From Calycina herbarum (lineage: Eukaryota > Ascomycota > Leotiomycetes > Helotiales > Pezizellaceae), in the NCBI GenBank assembly GCA_001414485.1, contig LLEY01000141.1:104700-168699 (forward strand): a DNA stretch of 64,000 nucleotides, read 5' to 3'. The translations under genes and the position numbers were made by a program. Shown piece by piece: positions 10,275 through 21,699 of this stretch. Each line of letters begins with the position of its first letter. Position 1 is the stretch's first letter. The notes under the pieces were generated by a model. The model saw nothing but the letters and a program-made list of their open reading frames with translations. It did not search any database and was not told the DNA's origin.

Positions 10275-11600
10275 TATCGAAAACTACGCTATTCTCGAGT
10301 TTAACCTCTATACTATCTCTAGTACTAATAATACCGGTAGCGCTAGTTACTACTCTTAGAGAGGAAGTAAAGTTACTAGTACTAAGAATATTCGACAGCT
10401 CTCTAGAGAAACTTACTAAGTTTATTATAAAAGCTTTAATATATTTAAACTTTTACTTAGTATAGTTTACTTATAAAATAGATTAAGTTATATAGCTTAC
10501 TACCTGTCTTAAGAGAGTAGTATATAACTGGATAGAACTATATTTAGAGAATTTTTAGAAGAATAAAACGTTAAATAGAAAGGTGTCGAACCTTATAAGT
10601 AAAAGCACTTAGAGATTATTCTTAACCGTCGCCGGATTTAAGAAGAGAATTAACTAGGCGTTCGCGGATATAGATTTAAAGAAAAAAGTAGTATAAGTCT
10701 TATATAGCCTCCGATAAAAGAGTTTAGCCGCTAAGTATATATTAATATTCTAGTAATACTCTACGCGTCTTAGTTAGAATAACGAAGCTTTATATAAGCA
10801 GTTCTACAGAGGATTAAAGAATAGTATTAAAGGCGAAACATAGGTATTTATTAGAACCTTCGAAAAAGAGAATAGATAGATATATATAGAAAACTAGAAA
10901 CCTGATTTTTAAAACTTATATTCGACCTAGAGAGTTAATTCTACGGTTTTAACCACTTATAAGATAGTTTAGAATAAATAAGACAGAGTGATAATAGTAA
11001 GCCTTATTACTAGAAGAGAGACTATTAAACTTAAGAAACCCGGACTAGAGTAGATAGTATCTAACGAAATATCTAGTTAGTCTAAGATAGAAGATATATA
11101 AATAGTCGTAGATCTTTAAAAAGAAACTAGCTTATAGTAATAACAGAGTTCTAATAGCTTTATAAGACGGCTGAAACCTAGTTTCTTAGATACGCTACCT
11201 AATAATAAGAAAGCTATACTAGAAATGAGAAGTTAGTATACTATAGTCGCTTTAGTTAGAAAAGTCGGAATAATATTTTAGGAATTTAGAACTAGGAAGT
11301 TATTTAGTATAATCTTTTAGGAAATAAACGAATACGACATAGACTAAGAAACAGAGTTAGTATAAAGAGAATTATAGTTTATAGAAATAATAAACGAAAC
11401 TATAGCTAAATAGATATAATATTATCTAAATATTACGTCTTATTAGTCTATAGAGAAACGATTTACTAGAACTTTACTAGAACTAGAATAGACTATAAAA
11501 TATAGATTAAAATATAAGATAGTTTCTATAAATTTAAAAAAAGTAACCTTTGTTCTAAAATCTAGTAAAGGAAATAAGAATAAATGAAGATTTAAAGTAT
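10275..11600 (+). pseudogene. gag of element A, RIP-inactivated
   Basis: Position and sequence match the gag regions of elements B, C and D; only parts are translatable. Numerous TAG/TAA codons replace Trp and Gln, so no product is possible. Boundaries are approximate. Confidence 0.7.
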
Positions 11601-12516
11601 ACTTTATAAAGAAAGAATTAAATACTATCTTAGAAGAGAGTTAGTTAGTTATAACTATAAAGATAAAAGAGAAGGAACTCCGAGTTATAATCAACTCTAG
11701 AGCAACGGGTAATTTCCTTTCTCTAATAGCTTTAAAGAAGCTAAACGTTCTAATTAAGAATATAAAACCGTACTATCTAGAGGTAGTTAATAGAATAGAC
11801 GTTGTCTACTAAGATAGGATTATTAATTAGTAAACTATTCTAATAAAAGTTAATATCGAAAGATACTACTTAGATATATAATTCGATATTATTAAAATAG
11901 AGAGTAAGGAAGTAATACTTAGTATACTATAGATTTAGGAATATAATCTAGATATTAACTAGAAGGCTTAAATAATAACCTTTAGTTAATATAATTACAT
12001 AGGTTTATAATTATAACTATAAGGCTAGAACGAGGTTAGCGCTACCTCTTCTAAGACGCTAGAACACCTTATCTAGAGTCCTCTATAGGTTAGTAGAATA
12101 GCTGATAACGAAATATCTATATAGTATAGAGAATTTAAGGCTTTGTTTAAAAACCTAGAAGACTTATAAGCCTTACTAGAACATCGTTTATAAGATTATA
12201 AGATTAAATTAAAAGAGAGTTATTACTTTTTAAAGTAAAAGCTTTAGTTATATAACTAGAAAAGTCTTTAAAAAATAGAAAGTTATATAAAAGAAGGTAT
12301 TAAGAAGAGATATATTAGGAAATCTAAGTCGCTAATTATCTTAAATATACTTATTATTAAGAAAAAAGATAACTTAGAAAGAAGAGTATATATTAATTAC
12401 TAAGAAGTAAATTATACTACGGTTAAGAACGCTTATCTACTACTATTTAGCTAATACTTATAAGATAAGTTAGATAAGATAGTACGATTTATAAAACTAG
12501 ATTAACGAAACGCTTA

Positions 12517-14375
12517 ACGTGGTTTATTAGAACCCCGGTTATATTAGGACCTTGATTAATTTTCCTGAAATCCTACTCTTTAACTTTAACACGCGTTTTT
12601 TTAACCTTCTACTATATCTATTATTACTAAAGAATCAAAAGTCATTCTAGCTATTAAGGTAATTCGAATATCTAAAAAGCTAAGTCGATAGAAAGCTATA
12701 AAGATCTATAGAATACCTTATTCTATACTTAATAATAGAATAAACAGCTACCTTCCTCTAGCTAACCGTCGACTAGTAAACCTTAAATTATCTAAGGTAG
12801 AAGAAGAAGTGATTATTTAGAATATACTTAATATAGATTCTAGAGAGTTTATACCTCGGCTAGCTAGTATAGAAGATATAGCTAATTTTATCCTCGAATC
12901 GTAGAGAGGAAAACGCGTCGGTAAGCTCTAGACTTATCGATTTATATAATAATAACCAGGGTTAAAGACGTGTTTTAATCGTGTTTACGACTTCTAAAAG
13001 GTCTTATACGAAGATCCTAATCTAATTAGCACGTGGTTCTAACTTATATAAAATATAAGAGCGAAATACAGCGTTTTAGATTACGATTTCTATAACTTCG
13101 ACGAAACAGGCTTTATAATAGGTGTAATTTGCTCTATAATAGTTGTTACACGTGTAGATCGACGTAGTAGAGGTAAGACAGTTCAGCTAGGTAATCGGGA
13201 ATAGGCTATAGCAATTGCTTATATTAATAGCGAGGGTTGAGATATTTCTCTATTTTTAGTTATCTAAGAGAAGAATTATCTTATAAATTAGTATATAGAC
13301 GGCGGCCTTCTATACGACTAGGTTATTAAACCGATAAGTAATAGATAGATAAATAACGAGATAGGTCTAGAATAGCTAAAATACTTCGATAAGTATACTA
13401 CTGCTCGAGTAAAGGGTTTGTATCGAATACTAGTATTAGATAGATATAAGAGCTACGAATCAGCTGAATTCTAAGAGTATTACAAGGTATATAATATTAT
13501 AACTCTTAGACTACCTTCTTATTCGTTCTATCTAACCTAGCTACTTAATATTAGATGTTTTAGTATATTAAAACGAGTATATAGTCGATAGATTAAGACG
13601 TTTATTAAAGCTTATATTAACTATATTACTAAGGTAGAGTTCTTTCTAGCCTTTGTAGTAGTATATAGAGAATCTATAATAGTCTAGAACGCTTAGGCTA
13701 GATTCCGTAGAGCTAGCCTAGTACCTTTTAATCTATAAGTAGTAATTTTAAAGCTTAATATAAAGTTATAGACTCTAACACTCTCTAGACCCTCTACTAC
13801 TAACACTCTTCTATAGGAATCTCAGACCTCTTCTAACCTAACAGAAGCTCTTTTATAGTTAACTCTTATACGAAATCGAATTACTCGCTATTAGAGAAGC
13901 TTGCTAACCCCTCTATTTAAGACAGTTACAGCGCTAGCTAAAGGTATAGAGCGAATAGCTTATAAGATAACTCTTCTGTCTGCCGAGGTACGTATACTTC
14001 AGGCAGTAAATAAAGCTCTTAGCAAACGCCGGAGAGCTAAAAAAGCTCGTATCTATAAAGAGAGTACACTTATTATAGAGAATACATAGGATATTATAGC
14101 TTAGAAAGACGTAGGTAAGCAGGTACGACGCGATATACGTGTAGTAAGAGGTAGTTATAAGAAGAGGCAACTGTCTAGACTATACTATAGAACCTGTGGA
14201 AAAGCTAGTTATAACGTACGAACTTATTAAGAAGCTGTAGATATATCTAGTATATTAGACTCCGATTATAAAGAGTTAATTTAATATATTATAGTTAAGT
14301 TATTTAAGTTCAAAGTTATATACTAAGGAAAATTAATCGGGGTTCTAATATAACCGGGGTTCTAATAAACCACGT
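12517..14375 (+). mobile_element. pogo/Fot1-type DNA transposon nested in element A
   Basis: Inverted termini are ACGTGGTTTATTAGAACCCC at the left and the complement at the right. Subterminal GGTTATATTAG also repeats. TA duplications at 12515-12516 and 14376-14377 flank an element of 1859 bp. Removing it restores the gypsy pol sequence. Size, TA target and encoded DDE protein fit the Tc1/mariner superfamily, pogo/Fot1 branch. Confidence 0.93.
12600..14250 (+). pseudogene. pogo/Fot1 transposase, RIP-inactivated
   Basis: In one plus-strand frame, with stops replacing Trp and Gln, the order is as expected. An N-terminal helix-turn-helix segment (ILAIKVIRISKKLS and KIYRIPYSILNNRI) is followed by the first DDE block YNFDETGF at about 13087-13110. 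The second block follows (LVLDRYKSYESAEF, family LDGHxSH). Then comes NIITLRLPSYSFYL (family PPHSSH) with the third catalytic region, and SILKRVYSR. The C-terminal basic helical part, including ALSKRRRAKKARIYKESTL, stays open at 13901-14089. The enzyme would excise and insert the element by DDE chemistry. At least 15 stops make this copy dead, so any movement would need a live relative. Confidence 0.9.
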
Positions 14376-16884
14376 TATAGACTTATATAAATAAAAGTTA
14401 GAGATAAATAGAAAACAGTATTCGTCTTACTATCTAGTTTTTATAAATATATAGTTATACTATTTAGACTATATAACGTATTAGCTATATATTAGAGATA
14501 AAATAATAATATTTTAAGAGATCTTCTAGAAGTAATAGTAATCTATTATCTAGATAATATTTTAATCTTCTTAGAAAGAGAAGAAGAATATAAGAAATAT
14601 ATTAAAGAAGTTCTATAATAACTTATAAAAGTAAACTCTTATTTAAAACTCTTGAAATACGAGTTTAAAGTAACTTAGATACTTTTTCTAAGATAGATAT
14701 TTAGCTTAGAGAAAATAGAAATAGATCTAGTAAAGATCTAAGATATCTTAAACTAGAAATTACTAGAGAATATTAAGAATATATAGTTCTTTCTTAGATT
14801 TATAAATTTCTACTATCTGTTTATTTAAGACTATATAAAGATTACTAAACTAATATTAGTACTAGTAAAAAAGGCTATTAAATTCGTTTAAAATAAATAG
14901 ACTAAGAATACTTTTTAAAAAATCAAAGTAAGGTTTATAGAAAAACCTATTTTATACGATTTTAATATAGATAAACCTAGTATAATCGAAATAGACGTCT
15001 TAGACATAGTAGTAGATACGATTTACTTATAACTAAATAATAAAGAGAAGCTTATATCTATCGTATATTATTCTAAGATATTTAATCTAGTATAATAAAA
15101 CTATAGTATCTTTAACAAAGAATTACTTACTATAGTATTAGCTTTAGAATACTAGAAAATATATTTATAGCTAGTAAAGTACTAAGTTACGATTTTATCT
15201 AATTATAAGAACCTTAGAACGTTTATAATAACTAAGGAACTTATAACTAAGTAGTTAGCTAGATAGTTAGAGATATTAGAAGAGTTTAATATTATTATTC
15301 GATATATAAAAGGAATATTAAACACTTAAGCTAATACTCTTAGCTAGAAACCTAGATATAAGAGAAATAAAGAGTATAAGAAGATTACGATCTTAAAAAC
15401 TCTTAAGAATAGAGACCTAGCCTCTATAATATATAAAATTACTACTACTAGAAATAATAATCTATAGTAAGAAAAGATATAGTAAGTATAAGAAAAGAAA
15501 TAACTAGAGTTAGCTAAATAGGAGAATATACTATCTAACCTAGTTTAAGAAAGAGATTTTATTAATATTTACTATACTATAAATAAGTATAATAATAGAG
15601 AAAGATATAGAAATAGAAAGTTATAGATTCTAAAGTTATATATAAGAGAATTTATTAAAGAATATTATTTAGTACTAGCTTATAGATACTAAGGAGTTTA
15701 TTAAACCTTTTAGAAGATAAGATAATACTATTATACTAATCGATTATCCGCGTTAGTTAAAGAAGTAATAGTAGAATATAATATCTATACTAGGAATAAG
15801 ACTTTCTACTATACTTTTTATAGATAGATAAATACTACTCTAATACTATAAATACTTTAGAAATCGATATCTTTAGATTTTATTATTAAATTACTAAAAT
15901 CTAAAGATTTAATAATAGAAGTTAAGTATAATTCGATCCTAGTTATTATTAAACGACTTATAAAATATATAATTCTAATAGTATATATAGAATTAAGTAT
16001 AGCTAAGGAATTAGTATTTATATTCCTTAGAGAAGTAGTTTTAAGATATAAACTACTAGAAGAAATACTCTTAGACTAAGATAAACTCTTTATCTTAAAA
16101 TTTTAGATCGCTCTTATAAAATAACTAGATATAAAAAGAAAGCTTTCTATAGCTTTTCACTCTTAGATAAATAGAGGAAATAAATAAATAAATTAAGTAG
16201 TTAAAATATATCTTTGTTATTATATAAACTACTAGTAAAATAATTAGATAGAACTATTACCTTTAGTATAGTTTATCTATAATAGTTTAGTAATAGAAAT
16301 AACACTTATTATACTATTCTATACTAACTTTAGATATAAATTATTAGTATATTAAGAACCGCTATCTACGACCGTCGACAACTAACTTACTTATATTTAC
16401 GTCTTAAAAATTAAAAGTCTATATAAAGAACTTATAAAGGATTTATAATTCATAGCTAAAAGAAACGTGTACTACTATAATTAATAACGTAGTTAGAAGC
16501 TAATACTAAAAGAAGAGGATAAAGTCTACTTAGTATAGAAAAATATTAATATAAAAAGACTAAGTAATAAACTAGACTATAAAAAACTTAGACTATTTAA
16601 AATCAGACGTGTTAAAGGACCTTTAAATTATAAACTAGTACTATTAAAGATAATAAATATCTGTCTAGTATTTTATATATCTCTACTTAAACTAGTACTA
16701 CTAGGAGCTCTACTAGCTCTACTTATAGAAATTCAACTAGTAAATCTAAACGCTAAATATAAGTTAAAAGGATTCTTAACTATAAACTTATTAGAGAATA
16801 AGTTAAGTATTTAATAAAATAGTTAGATTATCTATACTTAGAAAACACTTAAAAGCTAAGAAGTAATCTTAACTATTACTTAGT

Positions 16885-17540
16885 AGAACTTTAGAAGTTC
16901 TACTACTAAAACCTAGAGTTATCTATATCTCGTAGTCGGAAGAGAAGGCTTTAAAGAAAGCCGAATTAAGAGACGGTTTAGTAATAAAAGCGAGGTTGTT
17001 AGAAGAAGAAGAGGCTGCTAGCTAGGTAATCTCTAACTCTCTCTATTCTTTCTCCTTCTCTACTCTTTCTTTCTCTTTAGCTTTATTAAGCTCTTATAGG
17101 TTAGTAAGACTACGACGGAGTATCTCTTACTTCTACTTAGTAAGAAAGCGTTATTATTTCCGTAAGTAGAGGATTTTCTATATAATTTCTTCTTAAACCT
17201 TATAAGCTGTCTCCTTCTTCTGCTATAACCGCCGCTTCTAGGTATTAATAGATTCCTACTTGAAAAGTAAGAGTATTCGGTTTTATATCTTAATATTATA
17301 AGATTTACTCTTTCTAGTATATTCGGAGTACTTAGAACTACTAGAAACGCTAACACATCGACGACTAGTTTTCGTATTTATATAACGAGTATAGAGAATT
17401 ATTTCGCGTTTTATATATTTAATATAAATAGTATTAAGAGTCTTATATTATTTAAGCTTATTCTTTAGAAGAGGTATTAACGATATAATAGGAACTAGAG
17501 AGGCCGCTAGTCTCTTGATAATATTTTCTTAGGTTATACT
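16885..17540 (-). pseudogene. Antisense ORF of element A (conserved in A, C and D)
   Basis: The strand opposite the element, between pol and the 3' LTR, encodes a degraded protein ending AFFKAFSSDYEI-stop-ITLGFSSRTSKV. This matches the ends of the antisense ORFs of C (LKSFPTNYAI-stop-ADLGFDSRTPKV) and D (FFEAFSSNYKI-stop-VILGFNSRISKV). A Lys/Glu/Arg-rich helix precedes it, again as in C and D. Stops fit Gln to TAG. Boundaries are approximate and the function is unknown. Confidence 0.6.
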
Positions 17541-17576
17541 TAAGCGTAAGAACACGCTAGGCTAAGAAGGGGATAG

Positions 17577-18040
17577 TATTATAAATCACGTTATATATAG
17601 TAAGTAGTCTAGACAGCGCTCTAATAAGATAAGACACGATATCTAGGAAATAGAAGGTAATATAGAAGAGAATTAGTAATATAGAGGTATTTAGGTATTC
17701 TAGAATCTTACTATTATAATATATTAGAAATCACGTATAGTTATATAACGTAATCGCCTATATCGCTCTAGTCGCCTTAATCGCGAGCGACGCGAGTAAT
17801 ATAAGCGATATAAGCGATATACTTAGAGAACGAAGGTTTTATATAAGACTAGCACGTCTGCTATTAGATAGAAGCTTCGTACTTAACTTTAGTTATTAAT
17901 CTTATTATCTTATTTAATATCTTTAATATAAGTAACGAGTTTACTTCTAAGTAAACAATCTATCGGGTCTATACTTCTTACCTATATACTAACCTTCGAG
18001 ACTTAGTTATCTTTGTTTAGTTCGTTTGAGTTTCGTTATA
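17577..18040 (+). repeat. 3' LTR of element A
   Basis: 464 bp, same length and U3 type as the 5' LTR, differing by scattered transitions. The 3' end is followed by the GTAGG target duplicate. Confidence 0.93.
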
Positions 18041-18953
18041 GTAGGTCCTTATATAGCCCTTTCTAGGTTATGTAAACTAACTACAAAGTAGTATTCACCT
18101 AAAACGACACTAGTAGAACTTCTTAAAAGTAGCTAAAGAAGTAATTATATATCTACCTATCTATTCTCTCTTCCTTCCTTCCTTTCTAGCTAATTACATA
18201 GCTCTATTCATCCTGTCTAACCAATCACAGCGCTCTATTCATCCTTCGCTTAAAAGTTCGTACAGTTCGTAAAATACGAAGTAATTATTCAGAGCTTTGT
18301 AAGTAGCGTTTATAGAGGAGTCTGAAAATGCTTTGTAGTGAATCGGAAGAGAATACGTAAGAAGGTTCCTGGGCTCTGGCTCGACATCTCTTTTATAGAG
18401 TGAATAAGGGGGGTATAGTGTAAGAAGATTCCTAGGCTTTCGGAGCTTTTGCGAGTAGAGTTTATAGACTTCTGGGCGTTCTTTGTACTTATAAGTAAGT
18501 CTGTGGAATAACTCCGGTCACGGGAGTATGAGTCTCATATGGTGCACGTGTTGATCCATTGGCTGAGTCGCTGAGCTTCGTTGAAGCTCTGAAACGGTCA
18601 CCCTTTTAAGTGATCAACAATAATATTCGAGCAGCAGCTGAGGATCCTTCTCCTCGGGAGACAGATGATGGTCACAACCGGAAGATTCCTTGGTGGAGGC
18701 GGTTGTAGCAGTGCTCACCCTCTCCATGTCCTTGTTGCCTCCCATTTGTGTGCTTTCGCTCTAGTCTGCTTCGCGCCCTCCAATGACAAAATTTTATCTG
18801 CACCTTGTTATGCATCAAATCGCAAGCCAGGGGTTAGACATCATCAGTTCCATCAATAGCTGCAATGTTGGTATTGTCATTGAGAAATATACTGCCCTGT
18901 TGTCTCAACTCGACAAGACCCCACGGTGACACGAGTACTAGCAACCCGGAGTT
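18041..18953. other. Gene-poor island, no feature recognised
   Basis: Normal base composition returns after about 18300. A short TTCCTTCC-type pyrimidine run lies near 18170-18190, and a GCTCTATTCATCC string occurs twice (about 18202 and 18232). The 64-codon frame at 18665 has no support as a gene. Confidence 0.4.
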
Positions 18954-19955
18954 TTAAAGGAACTGATAGTACTGCTCACATTCCTTCTTTCTCGCCCGAT
19001 AAGTTACATCAAATGTTGCGACTTCGCGGACCCGCCTAGAGACTTCTGCGATTGACTCAAACTGTCCTAGCCAGCAATCGCTAATAATATTGTCAATCGG
19101 ATCTTGGGGATCTGTAGCTGGGAATTGGCAATTCATCAAACGGTTCACTTGTTCTGGCCCTTCCAGTTCATGATAGAGCTCCGTGCCTCTAGTCATCAAC
19201 CAAAAGATCGATCCTAATGCAAATTGCTCCGTGCTTGGTCCAGCGATGCCGTAATCACCACCGATTTGTCCCCTTTTGCGGCTTCGAACGTAGGGTTCGT
19301 AACCAACGTCAAGATCTGCTCCAATCTTAAGGGAATGATCAAAATCGACCAGCTGAAGCTGATCTTTATTGAAAAGAATGTTGCGAGGGTTGATATCGCC
19401 GTGTACATGTCCGTGTGATTCTAAACAAGCAGCTGCTTCCGAGAGTTGTTGCATCCACTGGAGGGTAGGGCGTGATGTGTTGACCATGCTCATGCGTTCG
19501 TAGAGCGTTCCATCGTTGAGGCGTTCCATGAAGGTGATATCGGGACAGCGAAGGAAGGTTTGAACAATGTGCGGGCATGGCGTTCGATCAAGTAGCTCGA
19601 AGATAGATTGCTCATGGCTCACGTGCCGGTCGCCAGGCTTGAGAGACACTTTTGCTACAATGTTGTCGGTAATTGAGAGTAAAACAGAATGGCCCCCTAT
19701 ACCGGAGATGGAAGAGCCGGGACAGGTCGTAAGAAGTCTTTTGATGATGGGATTGAGGTCAGCCGCGCTCGTAGGCAATGACGAGTTACGAGTGAGAATA
19801 GGGATGGTTTCACATAGATGTTCATATGTCCAGTCGAGCCCCGTCATATTGGCTGAGAGAGAATAAAGGTGAAGATTGCCGGGAGAGATAGGAATCGTCA
19901 CGACCGGCATCGAGCAATTTGAAAGGGATTGGATAAATAATGGCACCCCTAGCAC
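18954..19955 (-). CDS. Protein-kinase-like protein, single exon
   Basis: Intact frame of 333 codons. The glycine-loop equivalent is SGIGGHSVLL (about residue 80), followed by VAKVSLK supplying the ATP-anchoring Lys. The catalytic loop HGDINPRNILF (about 185-195) keeps the catalytic Asp and Asn. The metal-binding motif is DFD rather than DFG (LVDFDHSL, about 205). An activation-segment-like part GYEPYVRSRKRGQIGGDYGI and EQFALGSIFWLMTRG follow. This matches a common filamentous-fungus family of small kinase-like proteins. Because the HxD, Asn and Lys are kept, activity is possible, but substrates are unknown. Start is uncertain: ATGs at residues 1, 16 and 37 are all possible. No RIP-type stop, despite transposons on both sides. 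Confidence 0.85.
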   Translation of the reverse strand: MLGVPLFIQSLSNCSMPVVTIPISPGNLHLYSLSANMTGLDWTYEHLCETIPILTRNSSLPTSAADLNPIIKRLLTTCPGSSISGIGGHSVLLSITDNIVAKVSLKPGDRHVSHEQSIFELLDRTPCPHIVQTFLRCPDITFMERLNDGTLYERMSMVNTSRPTLQWMQQLSEAAACLESHGHVHGDINPRNILFNKDQLQLVDFDHSLKIGADLDVGYEPYVRSRKRGQIGGDYGIAGPSTEQFALGSIFWLMTRGTELYHELEGPEQVNRLMNCQFPATDPQDPIDNIISDCWLGQFESIAEVSRRVREVATFDVTYRARKKECEQYYQFL

Positions 19956-20518
19956 TGGGTTCTGGTACTTTCGACCCTACAATAACGCCAATTCCAACTC
20001 TTGTATTAGCTCAAAATCCTAGCTGTGGCTCATATCCAAACCTATAGAGGTGGGATTAGTAAAGTCGAAAAAGCTACAACCACAGCAGTATTACTTCAAT
20101 TCCTATAGACGCTTCTGTCGAATTACAGTCAGGTGGGTTTCCAGAGGGATAGCAGGCACGGTCACGTATGTTTCAAAAACTCTAGAATTATATAATATAT
20201 TATCTCTTTTTTAAGTAGTTTATAAAATTCTAGAATATAGTACTTAGACTTAATTATAAGTACTATATATTAGCGAATAAAGTATTAAGAAACTTAGAGA
20301 CTAATTATAAGTTTAATAGATAGAATATAAATCTTTCTAATAAAACTTTCGAAATTAACAAAGTAACCTTAAAAGCCTTAAAACATATTCAGACAACTGT
20401 CAAACGGTTAAGAAAGAGATTAAAACACTCTACGATTATATTAAGTAATCGTAGCAGTAGTAGTAGAGAAATAGAAGACTTGTATATAACGAAACTTAAT
20501 AAACTAAACAAAGGTAAC
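19956..20518. other. Upstream region and AT-rich remnant
   Basis: Normal composition to about 20170 (probable promoter of the kinase-like gene), then AT-rich RIP sequence. At 20485-20518 there is a 34-bp fragment matching an LTR end (TATAACGAAACTTAATAAAC and on), directly abutting the LTR of element D. Confidence 0.5.
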
Positions 20519-20971
20519 TGTAACGAAACTCAAACGAACTAAACAAAGGTGACTAAGTCTCGAAGGTTAGTATATAGGTAAGAAGTATAGACGCGATAGG
20601 TTGTTTACTTAGAAGTGAACTCGTTACTTATATCAAAGATGTTAAATAAGATAATAAGATTAATAACTAAAGTTAAGTACGAAGCTCCTATCTAATAGCA
20701 GACGTGCTAGTCCTATATAGAACCTTCTGCTCTTTTTATGTCGCTTATATCGCTCGCCGATGCTGTCGATATACCGCTCGTGTCGTCTAGCGATATAAGC
20801 GATACATGTCACGTGATTCCTAACATTAATCTAATAGTGAGATCCTAGAATCCTAAGTGCCTTCCTTACTACAGATTCCCTCTTATGTTACCTTCTATTT
20901 CCTAGACGTTGTATCTTATCCTATTAGAGCGCTGTCTAGACTACTTACTACGTAAAACGTGATTTGTAATA
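20519..20971 (-). repeat. 3' LTR of element D
   Basis: On the plus strand it starts TGTAACGAAACTCAAACG and ends GATTTGTAATA. The U3 core contains TATCGCTCG and AGCGATATAAGCGATAC, unlike the other LTR of the element. Confidence 0.85.
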
Positions 20972-21059
20972 CTATCCCCTTCTTAGACTAGCGTGTCCCT
21001 ACGCTTAAGTATAACCTAAGAAATATCGTTAATAGACTAGTAGTCTGTTTTCTTTTTAT

Positions 21060-21660
21060 TATAAGCCTTTCTATCTTAAAATCTAAACTAAAAAGATATT
21101 ATACTAATACCTTTCTATAAATAAAAAGAACTAGTAACGAAATATATTCTTATACCTATTATACTAATACCTTAAAAGAGGCAATCTAGCGGTGTATTAC
21201 TATAGGTAATAAATACTCTACTTATATACTTTATAGTAAGCCTTATAATATTAAAGAATAAAACGAGGCTCTCTCTCTATAGTCCTAGAAATCCTTTAAT
21301 AAGTAACGAAAGAGGTTTTAGATAGAGAAAGAGGAGATAATAGCGAAAATCCTTTATCTTAGGAAATAACAACGTTTCTTAGACAAGTACGAGCGAGAGA
21401 TACTATAGCGTAGGCTTTTATCTTTAAATAAGCTAGATAAAGCTATAGAGAGAGAAAAGAAAAAGAAGAAGAAGTAGATAGAAAAGAAAAAGAAGGAAGC
21501 AGAGATTACTTAGCTAGTAGCCTTATTACCTCTTATCGAGTCTAACTCTACTCTTAATCTATACTTTTTCGAAGCTTTTTCTTCTAACTATAAGATATAG
21601 GTAATCTTAGGTTTTAATAGTAGAATTTCTAAAGTACTTCTAAGTAATAGATAAGGCTCT
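21060..21660 (+). pseudogene. Antisense ORF of element D
   Basis: Plus-strand frame, opposite to the element. A Tyr/Asn-rich N-terminal part probably derives from Cys codons. Then come IEKEEIIAKILYLRKQ, a long Glu/Lys/Arg coiled coil (EREKKKKKKQIEKKKKEAE) and the conserved tail FFEAFSSNYKI-stop-VILGF. Stops fit Gln to TAG. Homologous to the ORF at 52604-53166 in element C. Function unknown. Confidence 0.6.
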
Positions 21661-21699
21661 CTCTTAGTTTCTAAGTGTTTTCTAAGTATAGATAATTTA

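Larger units (their letters stand above)
11600..16950 (+). pseudogene. pol of element A (PR-RT-RNase H-IN-chromodomain), interrupted by pogo element
   Basis: The protease motif survives as NSRATGNFLSL near 11690-11730 (family: DSGATGNF; Asp to Asn and Gly to Arg are G to A changes). The RT active site reads YLDN (family: YLDD) near 14547, followed by ILIFLEREEE and the RNase H and connection segments. Integrase lies after about 15500. A degenerate chromodomain (NAKYKLK and following) lies near 16750-16860. The reading frame is cut by many RIP stops and by the transposon at 12517-14375. Family function: reverse transcription and integration, with the chromodomain directing insertion to heterochromatin. 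Confidence 0.88.
9776..18040 (+). mobile_element. Ty3/gypsy chromovirus A, complete, RIP-inactivated, with nested pogo element
   Basis: Two 464-bp LTRs (9776-10239 and 17577-18040) in the same orientation flank an internal region. A perfect 5-bp target duplication GTAGG (9771-9775 and 18041-18045) borders the whole. Internal order is gag, protease, reverse transcriptase, RNase H, integrase and chromodomain, typical of Ty3/gypsy chromoviruses. All frames are broken by RIP-type stops. The element also carries an antisense ORF before the 3' LTR and a 1.86-kb pogo/Fot1 element inside pol. Confidence 0.95.

Noticed and set aside
17060..17356. Minus-strand frame of 98 codons in element A
   Set aside because: Wrong frame of the antisense ORF; the conserved tail is read in another frame.
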